From Microbacterium lemovicicum (lineage in GTDB: Bacteria > Actinomycetota > Actinomycetes > Actinomycetales > Microbacteriaceae), in assembly GCF_003991875.1 (NCBI RefSeq), contig NZ_CP031423.1, positions 1,178,001 to 1,242,000 on the forward strand: a DNA stretch of 64,000 bases, read 5' to 3'. Positions within the stretch are counted from its first letter, which is position 1. Every line of letters starts with the position of its first letter. This document shows positions 1-16,970 of this stretch, piece after piece. The position numbers were made by a program, and so were the translations under genes. The notes beneath the pieces were generated by a model. The model was not told the origin of the DNA, ran no database searches, and saw only the letters and a list, made by a program, of their open reading frames with translations.

Positions 1-1
1 C

Positions 2-425
2 GGCGACGTCACCGAGGTCGATCCGCAGCCGATCCTCGATCAGCTCGACGCCGGGCGCATCCCGGTGGTCTCCAGCATCGCGCCGGATCTCGATCACCCG
101 GGCAGCTCCCTGAACGTGAACGCGGATGCTGCCGCCGCCGCCCTCGCGGTCGCCCTGGGCGCCGCGAAGCTCGTGGTCCTCACCGACGTCGCGGGCCTCT
201 ACGCCGACTGGCCGAACCGCGACTCGCTCGTCTCCCACCTGACCTCCACCGAGCTGCGCGCGATGCTGCCGACGCTCGAGTCGGGCATGATCCCGAAGAT
301 GCAGGCCTGTCTGGACGCCGTCGAGGGCGGCGTCGAGACCGCGGCGATCATCGACGGGCGGGTGCCGCACTCGGTGCTCGTGGAGATCTTCACCAGCAAG
401 GGAATCGGAACAGAGGTGGTGCGCG

Positions 426-433
<8 letters not shown>
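2..433 (+). CDS. argB: Acetylglutamate kinase, C-terminal part (5' end outside window)
   Basis: This is the C-terminal half of N-acetylglutamate kinase, which phosphorylates N-acetyl-L-glutamate in the second step of arginine synthesis. The frame is already open at base 2, so the gene starts upstream. Visible family features are the [14 protein letters not shown] stretch (substrate and nucleotide binding), the LTDVAGLY motif and the [12 protein letters not shown] motif near the end. The stop overlaps the GTG start of argD by 8 bases, which implies translational coupling in an arg operon. ArgJ and ArgC would be expected just upstream. Confidence 0.95.
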
Positions 434-5209
<4,776 letters not shown>

Positions 5210-5298
5210 CGGCGGTCTTCGCAGCGGCGGTCGCGGGCGGCCGGTCGTCGCGGCAGCGGCCGGGCCGAAGCATCCGTATCGGGCCCGATCCTCGGCGG

Positions 5299-5907
5299 TC
5301 ACCAGATGGCGAGGCGGATCAGTCCTCCCAGCACCGCTGCCCACAGGAGGCTGGAGAGCGTGCCGATGATGAACCGCTCGCGCGACTGGGCTTCGGCCAG
5401 CTCGGAGAACCGGCCGACGCCCTTCACGGCCACGACGACCGCGATGGCCTCGGGGAAGCCGGCGATGATGGCCACGACGACCGCGGTGCGCTCGAGGTAG
5501 CCGATCGTCGTGCCGCCGCGCATGACCTCGCGCGTCGAGGCGATCGCCGACGGGTCGTCCTCCGCACCGGGGCGCGGGGGAGTCTGCACGAGGATGCCGC
5601 CCGCGATGCCCTCGCGGACCGATCCGCGCGTGGCGATGTCGAGGATGCGTCGGGTGACCGGGTCGCCTCCGACGACGGCGACGGCGGTGCCCAGCATGGC
5701 GAGCCCGAGGCCGACCCAGATCGGCACGTTCGCCGGGGCGATGGCCACCACGAGCAGTGCCGCGATGACCAGACCGGCCGCCGTGATCAGGGGGGCGTTC
5801 GCAGGCTTGCGCAAGCTCACGGTGACGAGGGCGAGCGCTCCGCTCAGCGCGAGGTAGAGGAAGATCGACAGGATCGCCGTGAGGATCGCGTCGGGAACGA
5901 GCACCAT
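5299..5907 (-). CDS. Small integral membrane protein, function unknown
   Basis: A 202-aa protein with an N-terminal helix, a second and third hydrophobic segment (residues about 40-80), a soluble loop of about 60 residues (VTRRILDIATRG to REVMRGGTTIGY), and two C-terminal segments (TAVVVAIIAGFPEAIAVVVA and IIGTLSSLLWAAVLGGLI). I do not recognise a catalytic motif. Its ATG lies 4 bases after the stop of the SatD-like gene, so the two form an operon. The alternation of membrane helices around a Gly-rich loop is reminiscent of DUF3307-type partners of SatD, but that is only inference. Confidence 0.75.
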   Translation of the reverse strand: MVLVPDAILTAILSIFLYLALSGALALVTVSLRKPANAPLITAAGLVIAALLVVAIAPANVPIWVGLGLAMLGTAVAVVGGDPVTRRILDIATRGSVREGIAGGILVQTPPRPGAEDDPSAIASTREVMRGGTTIGYLERTAVVVAIIAGFPEAIAVVVAVKGVGRFSELAEAQSRERFIIGTLSSLLWAAVLGGLIRLAIW

Positions 5908-5911
5908 TCCG

Positions 5912-6529
5912 TCAGTCTCGCACGGGGCCCGGACGCCGGTTCAGCGCGTCCAGCACCGCCGCGAGCGCCGGGATCGCGGCCTCTTCGGCACGGAGCCCCG
6001 CGGCCTTCGCCCTCAGACTGACCGCCGTCTCGGTGATGCCGAGCCGCGCCGCGATCTCCTTCTGCGTCATCCCCTCCGACAGCAGATCGGCGACCTCCCA
6101 GCCCGGGCCGGTGCGGCGCTCCCGCAGTTCGAGGAGGAGGCGGATCAGCGCTTCCGCCCCGTCGGCCTCCGCGGCGTCGGCGTCGGCGGCGGTCAGCGCG
6201 AGCCGCCACTGCGACGGCTTCGCACGGTCGACCGCGTCGCGGGCGTGGATGAACGCGGGACCGCGAGCCGCGCGGATGTCGTCGGGAAGCGGGCGCTGCA
6301 CCTCGCCGACCCCGATCCCGACACTCCAGGCGCCGGTGCGCACGAGGTGGAGGGCGACGTCCAGGGCGGTTCGCCCGTCGTCCGTCGCCGCCTGCACCTC
6401 GTCACCGGCGTTGCGGTCCGGAGCGAGCGCGAGCCGGCGTCCCGCGCGGCGCGCGACCTCGGCGACGGCGGACGGGACGAGGTCGTCGTTGGTCCGGCTG
6501 TCGCGCTGATCCGCGGTGATGACGAACAT
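5912..6529 (-). CDS. SatD-family protein with C-terminal helix-turn-helix
   Basis: About 205 aa from the ATG at 6529 (MFVITADQRDSRTNDDL). The frame is open 17 codons further upstream, but that stretch covers the promoter. The N-terminal part, with GDEVQAATDDGRTALDVALHL and the later RGPAFIHARDAV, is typical of the SatD family, a poorly understood cytoplasmic regulator-like family. The last third holds a sigma-70-region-4/LuxR-type helix-turn-helix (LSEGMTQKEIAARLGITET). Together they suggest a ligand-sensing autoregulator. It is the first gene of a two-gene operon with a membrane protein and has a palindromic site in its promoter. Confidence 0.75.
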   Translation of the reverse strand: MFVITADQRDSRTNDDLVPSAVAEVARRAGRRLALAPDRNAGDEVQAATDDGRTALDVALHLVRTGAWSVGIGVGEVQRPLPDDIRAARGPAFIHARDAVDRAKPSQWRLALTAADADAAEADGAEALIRLLLELRERRTGPGWEVADLLSEGMTQKEIAARLGITETAVSLRAKAAGLRAEEAAIPALAAVLDALNRRPGPVRD

Positions 6530-6563
6530 GCATGCTCCAGTCCACAGACTTACTTCGAGGGTG

Positions 6564-6593
6564 ATTATGCCACGAAGCATAAGTTCCGTCCAG
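6564..6593 (-). promoter_or_regulatory. Promoter of the SatD-like operon
   Basis: On the minus strand a -35-like CTGGAC (plus 6588-6593) and a -10 CATAAT (plus 6564-6569) are separated by 18 bases, about 35 bases upstream of the chosen start codon. Confidence 0.5.
6565..6582. promoter_or_regulatory. Palindromic operator candidate (TTATGC-N6-GCATAA)
   Basis: A perfect inverted repeat with 6-base arms and a 6-base spacer lies inside the promoter of the SatD-like operon and overlaps the -10 box. It is a plausible binding site for the HTH protein encoded immediately downstream (autoregulation). Confidence 0.55.
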
Positions 6594-6695
6594 GGTGAGG
6601 CTTCTGAGGTTTCCAGGCTTCATACCCCCGCCCTGAAGCCCTGCGACCTCATCGCGGGACGGCCGTGCCGGCGGAGTCGGTCGGGGCGCCGCTGA

Positions 6696-6701
6696 TAACC
6701 T
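6696..6701 (+). promoter_or_regulatory. -10 box (TAACCT) of a probable leaderless tyrS promoter
   Basis: TAACCT ends 7 bases before the GTG of tyrS and there is no ribosome binding site. This is the standard spacing for leaderless starts in this window. Confidence 0.55.
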
Positions 6702-6707
6702 CGACGC

Positions 6708-8011
6708 GTGTCAGCCGCAGTGATCCCGACCGCGCCCGCCAACGATCCGTCGTTCGACAACGTCTGGGACGAGCTCGTCTGGCGCGGCCTCGTGCAGGTG
6801 TCCACCGACGAGCAGGCGCTGCGCACCATGCTCGGCGGCGAGCCGATCTCGTTCTACTGCGGATTCGATCCGACTGCCCCGAGCCTTCACCTGGGAAACC
6901 TGGTGCAGCTGCTCACCATGCGCCGTCTGCAGCTCGCCGGTCATCACCCCCTCGGTCTGGTCGGCGGGTCCACGGGTCTGATCGGCGACCCCCGGCCGAC
7001 CGCCGAGCGCACCCTGAACGAGCGAGAGACGGTCGAGGAGTGGGTGGGCTACCTGCGCGCGCAGGCGAGCGCTTCCTCGACGTCGATGGGCCGAACGCCG
7101 CCCGGATGGTCAACAACCTCGACTGGACCGCTCCGCTCAGCGCCATCGACTTCCTGCGCGAGATCGGCAAGCACTACCGCGTGGGCACGATGATCCGCAA
7201 GGACGCGGTCGCCGCACGCCTCAACTCCGAGGCGGGCATCAGCTACACGGAGTTCAGCTACCAGATCCTGCAGGGCCTGGACTACCTCGAGCTGCATCGC
7301 CAGTACGGATGCATGCTGCAGACCGGCGGCAGCGACCAGTGGGGCAACCTCACGAGCGGAACCGATCTCATCCACCGCGTGGAGGGCGTGTCCGTGCATG
7401 CCATCGGCACACCGCTGATCACCAACAGCGACGGCACGAAGTTCGGCAAGAGCGAGGGCAATGCGATCTGGCTGGATGCTGCGATGTGCAGCCCGTACCG
7501 GATGTACCAGTTCTGGCTCAACACCGATGACGCCGACGTGATCTCGCGACTCAAGGTCTTCACGTTCCTCCCCAAGGCGGAGATCGAGGAGCTCGGGCAG
7601 CTCGTCGCCGCCGAGCCGTTCCGCCGGGAGGCTCAGAAGAGGCTCGCCCGCGAGGTGACGGCGTTCGTCCACGGTCCGGAGGCCGCGGCATCCGTCCTGG
7701 CGGCGTCGGAGGCGCTCTTCGGGCAGGGGGATCTGACGGCGCTGGATGCCGCGACCCTCCGCAGCGCGCTGGAGGAGCTCCCGCACACCCGGGTGTCGGA
7801 GCCGACGACGGTCGTGCAGGCGCTCGTCGCGACGGGACTGACGGCGAGCCTGTCGGAGGCGCGGCGCGCCGTCGCCCAAGGCGGCGTGAGCGTGGACGGA
7901 CAGCGGGTCGATGACGAGAACGCCGTCATCGCGGGAGCACTGCCGGGCGGAGTGTCCGTGCTGCGCCGCGGGAAGAAGACGCTCGCCGGCGTGTTCGTGT
8001 CGTCGAGCTGA
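6708..8011 (+). CDS. tyrS: Tyrosyl-tRNA synthetase, interrupted by an apparent 1-base deletion near 7065
   Basis: Class I tyrosyl-tRNA synthetase, which charges tRNA-Tyr. The 5' part (6708 to about 7065) encodes [17 protein letters not shown] with the HIGH-like HLGN motif. The 3' part, in the frame ending at 8011, encodes [12 protein letters not shown], the KFGKS (KMSKS) loop and a C-terminal S4 domain ([19 protein letters not shown]). The two parts join only by changing frame: AQ ends one frame and [20 protein letters not shown] starts in the other. One missing base at 7065-7066 explains this. With it restored the protein would be about 434 aa, a normal length. TyrRS is essential, so a sequence error is the first suspect. 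Confidence 0.9.
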
Positions 8012-8016
8012 CGAGC

Positions 8017-8877
8017 ATGCCCTTCACCGCCAGCCACGCGGTCGTCGCGCTGCCGTTCGTGCGGACGCCGCTCGTGCCGGCGGCCATTGCGATCGGAGCG
8101 ATGACGCCCGACCTCCCGCTGTTCCTCCGTGGGTGGGGGATCGATTACGGCCGCACGCACAGCCTGTCCTGGCTGCCGGTGACGATGCTGGTGGCGCTGG
8201 CGCTGCTGCTGGTCTGGCGCTGCCTGCTGCGCCCGGCCGTCCGTGAGCTGCTGCCGCGCGAGGTGGCCCGTCGGATTCCCGCGGAATGGGATGCGAGCCC
8301 GGCCGTGGCACTGCAGCAGACCTTCGGCGGCACCACGGGCCGCCGACTCCCGCAGACCGCCCTGCTCCTCGTCTCGCTCGCCCTCGGGGTGGCGAGCCAC
8401 ATCGCCTGGGACGTGTTCACCCATGAGGGGCGCTGGGGCACGGAGATACTCCCCGTGCTCGACGAGGACTGGGGTCCTCTCACGGGCTACAAGTGGCTGC
8501 AGCACGGGTCGAGCGTCTTCGGGCTCGTGGTCCTCGCCATCTGCGCTGTGTCGGTCCTGCACAGGAGATCTCCCGGTGGGGAGCCCGCGCGCCTGCTGCC
8601 GACGACCGTGCGCGTCATCTGGTGGCTCTCCCTTCCCGCCGCGCTCCTCCTCGCGTGGGGAGTGGGCCTGGTGGCGTACGGCCCGCTCTCGCCGACCTGG
8701 ACCGTCGCGCATCTCGCGTACCGGGTGCTGCCGCCGGCGTGTGCGGCGTGGGGCGCCCTGACGCTCCTGCTGTGCGCCGTCATCGTCGTGCGCCGTGCCG
8801 CACAGCGACCGAGGGAGCGCCGCGACGCGTCCGACACGCCCGGGACGTCGCCGGATTTGCCGAGTCCCCGAGCCTGA
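8017..8877 (+). CDS. DUF4184 family membrane protein
   Basis: A 286-aa polytopic protein starting MPFTASHAVVALPF, the typical N-terminus of DUF4184 (His in TASHA, then MTPDLPLFL). A later GVASHIAWDVFTHEG keeps the His/Asp pattern of the family, which resembles membrane-bound metal-dependent hydrolases of the YdjM/LexA-binding type. Five to six hydrophobic segments follow. It starts 5 bases after the tyrS stop, so it is probably co-transcribed. The biochemical role is unknown. Confidence 0.8.
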   Translation: MPFTASHAVVALPFVRTPLVPAAIAIGAMTPDLPLFLRGWGIDYGRTHSLSWLPVTMLVALALLLVWRCLLRPAVRELLPREVARRIPAEWDASPAVALQQTFGGTTGRRLPQTALLLVSLALGVASHIAWDVFTHEGRWGTEILPVLDEDWGPLTGYKWLQHGSSVFGLVVLAICAVSVLHRRSPGGEPARLLPTTVRVIWWLSLPAALLLAWGVGLVAYGPLSPTWTVAHLAYRVLPPACAAWGALTLLLCAVIVVRRAAQRPRERRDASDTPGTSPDLPSPRA

Positions 8878-8982
8878 CGTAACGTATTACTTGTTCGCCC
8901 CACAGGGTTGCGAGAGGCTCAGAGCTTCACCCCCTCACGTCGGCGAACATCCCTCACGTCGGAACGGTTTCAGCCGGGCCAC

Positions 8983-9012
8983 TTGAGGATCGCAGGCCTC
9001 CGGGTCTACGAT
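8983..9012 (+). promoter_or_regulatory. Candidate rrn promoter
   Basis: TTGAGG and TACGAT with an 18-base spacer, about 320 bases upstream of mature 16S. It is the best sigma-70-like pair in the leader, although other promoters may exist. Confidence 0.45.
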
Positions 9013-9155
9013 GGAAATCCCCCTCCGAGCAGTGCGAGCAGCAGTTCGCCTCTCGAAGCACATGATCGGTCGCAGAGATCGACGTGTCCAATCGGGGGTA
9101 GGTTTGTGAAGTTGCCCTTCCGGCAGACACGCGAGTGTCGACGGGGGGTGCGTCC

Positions 9156-9180
9156 GTTCCTTGAGAACTCAACAGCGTGC
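9156..9180 (+). promoter_or_regulatory. rrn leader antitermination/processing element (boxA-like)
   Basis: GTTCCTTGAGAACTCAACA matches the conserved actinobacterial rRNA leader element (TTGAGAACTCAA core) associated with boxA antitermination and processing. A related copy occurs in the 16S-23S spacer near 11156. Confidence 0.65.
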
Positions 9181-9334
9181 ACTTGTCATATGCCAATGAA
9201 CCTCGCAATCAGCCTTTGGGTTGGTTGGTGAGATTTCTTTGAGATTAATTGAATTGTCAGTGATGGCATTCTTTTGGTCAGGTTGAACTCGTGCGGTCTT
9301 TCACCTTTTTCCGGTGGGGATCGTGCATCATTTT

Positions 9335-14405
<5,071 letters not shown>

Positions 14406-14507
14406 CACACCGTTCATGGTGCTTGCGTCCACTGAGTGGTTCTCGATGTACGGTCGAGAACCGCACCAACATTCTTTGTTGTGTGCACGATTTGAAACAT
14501 CACAAGT
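14406..14507 (+). other. 23S-5S spacer with processing hairpin
   Basis: A 102-base spacer. It holds a 9-bp stem (14438-14446 with 14454-14462, 7-nt loop) enclosed by GGTGC/GCACC (14418-14422 with 14463-14467). This is a plausible rRNA processing structure. No tRNA is seen. Confidence 0.6.
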
Positions 14508-14626
14508 GTTTCGGCGGCCATAGCGAGAGGGAAACGCCCGGTCACATTCCGAACCCGGAAGCTAAGCCTCTCAGCGCCGATGGTACTGCAGGGGGGACCC
14601 TGTGGGAGAGTAGGACACCGCCGAAC
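14508..14626 (+). rRNA. rrf: 5S ribosomal RNA
   Basis: About 119 nt starting GTTTCGGCGGCCATAGCG and ending CACCGCCGAACA. The GGCGGCC/CCGCCGAA ends pair, and the loop sequence CCGAACCCGGAAGCTAAG is typical of 5S. It completes a 16S-23S-5S operon. The gene ends are within a few bases. Confidence 0.95.
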
Positions 14627-14642
14627 AACCTCTTTGAAAACA

Positions 14643-14673
14643 CGAAATGGCCACCCCGCGGGTGGCCATTTCG
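14643..14673 (+). terminator. rRNA operon terminator hairpin
   Basis: Perfect 14-bp stem (14643-14656 with 14660-14673, 3-nt loop) 17 bases after 5S. No T-tract follows, as is common for high-GC actinobacterial terminators. The next start codon is only 36 bases downstream, so read-through could supply that gene. Confidence 0.75.
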
Positions 14674-14708
14674 CGTTAACAACCTCACAGTGAAAAGGAC
14701 GGTTCCCC

Positions 14709-16970
14709 ATGGCCCAAGACGAGCAGCGCGACGATCGCGCACGGCGTTCAGGACCCGGGTCTGCAGGTGGCAGACGTCCTTTCACTGCACGCGATGCCTC
14801 GAACGGCGCACGTGCCGGCCGCGATGGTGAGCGGAAGTCGTACCCGCCTCGTGATGGCGAGCGGAAGTCGTACCCGCCTCGTGATGGTGAGCGGAAGTCG
14901 TACCCGCCTCGTGATGGTGAGCGGAAGTCGTACCCGCCTCGTGATGGTGAGCGGAAGTCGTACCCGCCTCGTGATGGTGAGCGGAAGTCGTACCCGCCTC
15001 GTGATGGCGAGCGGAAGTCGTACCCGCCCCGTGATGGTGAGCGCAAGCCTTATGAGAAGCGCGACGGCGACCGCCCCTATGCGGCTCGTGATGGCGAGCG
15101 TCGTTCGTACCCGCCGCGCGATGGTGAGCGGAAGTCGTACCCGCCCCGTGACGGTGAGCGGAAGTCGTACCCGCCCCGTGACAGTGAGCGGAAGTCGTAC
15201 CCGCCCCGTGACGGTGAGCGGAAGTCGTACCCGCCGCGCGATGGTGAGCGGAAGTCGTACCCTCCCCGTGATGGTGAGCGGAAGTCGTACCCTCCCCGTG
15301 ATGGGAACCGGAAGCCCTACGAGAAGCGTGACGGCGACCGTCCGTACGCAGCTCGTGATGGTGAGCGGAAGTCGTACCCGCCCCGTGATGGTGAGCGGAA
15401 GTCGTACCCGCCCCGTGATGGTGAGCGGAAGTCTTACCCGCCGCGGGATGGCGAGCGTCGTTCGTACCCTCCCCGTGATGGTGAGCGGAACTCGTACCCG
15501 CCCCGTGATGGTGAGCGGAAGTCTTACCCGCCGCGGGATGGCGAGCGTCGTTCGTACCCTCCCCGTGATGGTGAGCGGAAGTCCTACCCGCCCCGCGACG
15601 GTGAGCGGAACTCGTACCCGCCCCGCGATGGCGAGCGTCGGTCGTACCCGCCGCGCGAGGGGGACCGTAAGCCCTACGAGAAGCGTGACGGGAACCGCCC
15701 GTACGCAGCTCGCGATGGCGAGCGGAATTCGTACCCGCCGCGGGATGGCGAGCGTCGTTCGTCCCCTCCCCGTGATGGTGAGCGGAAGTCGTACCCGCCC
15801 CGTGATGGTGAGCGGAAGTCCTACCCTCTTCGTGACGGTGAGCGGACCTCGTACCCTCCCCGTGACGGACATGCCCGGTCGCACGCTCCCCGAGCCGGTC
15901 GTGAACGCGAGTACCGTCCGGAGGACGAGCTTCGTCCGGTGCGGTCTTTCCACGATGACCCGGTGCTCCCCGACGACGTCACTCCCGACTCCTTGGACAA
16001 GGGCGCCCGGAACGAGCTGAAGACCCTCACGAAGGAGAACGCCGAGTGGGTGGCGCGCCATCTGGCGATGGCGTCGCGTCTGATCGAGGACGACCCCACG
16101 CTTGCCCACGCACACGCGGTCTCGGCGTCGCGTCGGGCCGGTCGGATCGCGATCGTCCGCGAGACGCTCGCGATCACCGCGTACACGATCGGCGACTACG
16201 CGCTGGCTCTGCGAGAGCTGCGCACCTACCGTCGCATCTCCGGTAAGGACGACCAGATCGCCCTCATGGTCGACAGCGAGCGTGGGGTCGGCCGCTCGGA
16301 TCGCGCCCTCGAGCTCGGGCGATCCGTCGACCGCGCGACGCTCCCCACCCAGGTGCGCGTCGAACTCGCCATCGCCATGTCGGGTGCACGTCTCGACCTG
16401 GGCGAGCCGGAGCGCGCTCTCACGGAGCTCGACATCCCCGAGCTCGATCCCGACCGTGCCTTCGAGTGGAGCCCGGCGCTGTTCGCGGCGCGCGCTTCTG
16501 TGCTCGAGGAGCTCGGTCGCAGCGACGAGGCGGAGCAGTGGCGGGCCCGCGCCGAGGTCGCCGAGGACGCACTCGGATTGAACGAGGACGAAGGCTCGGA
16601 CGAGGTGGTCGTCGTCGAGGAGGTCTTCGAGGCCGAGGACATCGCGGGTGGCGACGCCGACGACGACGAGGCGTCGGACGAGGACTTCGACGAGGCGTCC
16701 GAGGAGGACGCCGACGATGCGTCGGACGAGGACTTCGACGAGGCGTCCGACGAGGACGCCGACGATATGTCGGACGAGGACTCCGAGGCGACGGAGGACA
16801 GCTCCGATGACGCGACGAGCGACGGCTCTGATGACGCTCCGTTCGACGCTGAAGAGTATGCGACGGGCGGCGCCTCGCAGCCGCGCCATGACGTCGCCGA
16901 CGGGGAAGCGGAAGCCGAGACCGAGGCCGACGTCGAGGCCGAGCCGGCCGAGGACGGCGGACGCGACTGA
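14709..16970 (+). CDS. TPR-like protein with 36 decapeptide-type repeats and an acidic tail (Rv1691-position protein)
   Basis: A 753-aa protein with three parts. Residues 1-38 are basic and Ser/Gly-rich. Residues 39-395 consist of 36 tandem units of 9-10 residues with consensus DGERKSYPPR. Residues about 405-610 look helical and TPR-like (IGDYALALRELRTYRR, LGEPERALTELD, LGRSDEAEQWRARAE). The tail from about 615 is extremely acidic with two 16-residue ASDEDFDEAS-type repeats. By gene order (tyrS, this, HAD phosphatase, small ORF, tlyA) it sits at the place of M. tuberculosis Rv1691, a smaller TPR-type protein, so the repeats look like an N-terminal add-on. The +1 net charge per unit suggests RNA or nucleic-acid contact, which is inference. 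The ATG at 14709 follows AAAAGGAC. Confidence 0.85.
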   Translation: MAQDEQRDDRARRSGPGSAGGRRPFTARDASNGARAGRDGERKSYPPRDGERKSYPPRDGERKSYPPRDGERKSYPPRDGERKSYPPRDGERKSYPPRDGERKSYPPRDGERKPYEKRDGDRPYAARDGERRSYPPRDGERKSYPPRDGERKSYPPRDSERKSYPPRDGERKSYPPRDGERKSYPPRDGERKSYPPRDGNRKPYEKRDGDRPYAARDGERKSYPPRDGERKSYPPRDGERKSYPPRDGERRSYPPRDGERNSYPPRDGERKSYPPRDGERRSYPPRDGERKSYPPRDGERNSYPPRDGERRSYPPREGDRKPYEKRDGNRPYAARDGERNSYPPRDGERRSSPPRDGERKSYPPRDGERKSYPLRDGERTSYPPRDGHARSHAPRAGREREYRPEDELRPVRSFHDDPVLPDDVTPDSLDKGARNELKTLTKENAEWVARHLAMASRLIEDDPTLAHAHAVSASRRAGRIAIVRETLAITAYTIGDYALALRELRTYRRISGKDDQIALMVDSERGVGRSDRALELGRSVDRATLPTQVRVELAIAMSGARLDLGEPERALTELDIPELDPDRAFEWSPALFAARASVLEELGRSDEAEQWRARAEVAEDALGLNEDEGSDEVVVVEEVFEAEDIAGGDADDDEASDEDFDEASEEDADDASDEDFDEASDEDADDMSDEDSEATEDSSDDATSDGSDDAPFDAEEYATGGASQPRHDVADGEAEAETEADVEAEPAEDGGRD
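14823..15893 (+). repeat. Tandem 30-bp coding repeat array (36 units)
   Basis: The array spans 1071 bases: 33 units of 30 bp and 3 of 27 bp. Units 1-7 are nearly identical, and five of the first six have the same DNA sequence. A two-unit variant (KPYEKR then RPYAAR) recurs three times, at about 15033, 15303 and 15663, which shows a higher-order repeat made by duplication of blocks. Variation elsewhere is mostly at the K/R/N position. The last unit (DGHARSHAPR) is degenerate. Repeat number is likely to vary between strains, and short-read assembly could have miscounted it. Confidence 0.95.
16671..16781 (+). repeat. 48-bp acidic coding repeat, two copies plus a partial third
   Basis: Units at 16671-16718 and 16719-16766 differ by a single base, and a truncated third follows at 16767-16781. 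They encode ASDEDFDEAS(E/D)EDADD in the acidic tail of the repeat protein. This is independent of the basic decapeptide array. Confidence 0.9.

Larger units (their letters stand above)
8878..9334 (+). promoter_or_regulatory. rRNA operon promoter and leader region
   Basis: This 457-base non-coding stretch separates the DUF4184 gene from 16S rRNA. It contains a promoter candidate (-35 TTGAGG at 8983-8988 and -10 TACGAT at 9007-9012, spacing 18), then a long leader including the boxA-like element listed separately. AT content rises close to the 16S gene (about 9230-9340), as usual for rRNA processing regions. I see no coding sequence here. Confidence 0.7.

Noticed and set aside
6614..6640. Hairpin GGCTTCA/TGAAGCC between the SatD promoter and tyrS
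   Set aside because: The stem is only 7 bp with an 11-nt loop and there is no gene end to terminate, so it may be chance.
6708..7193. Programmed ribosomal frameshift in tyrS
   Set aside because: No slippery sequence, internal Shine-Dalgarno or downstream pseudoknot is evident, and TyrRS is not known to use recoding.
14823..15893. 30-bp repeats with CRISPR-like period
   Set aside because: The units are contiguous with no spacers, keep one reading frame and encode a continuous repeat protein.
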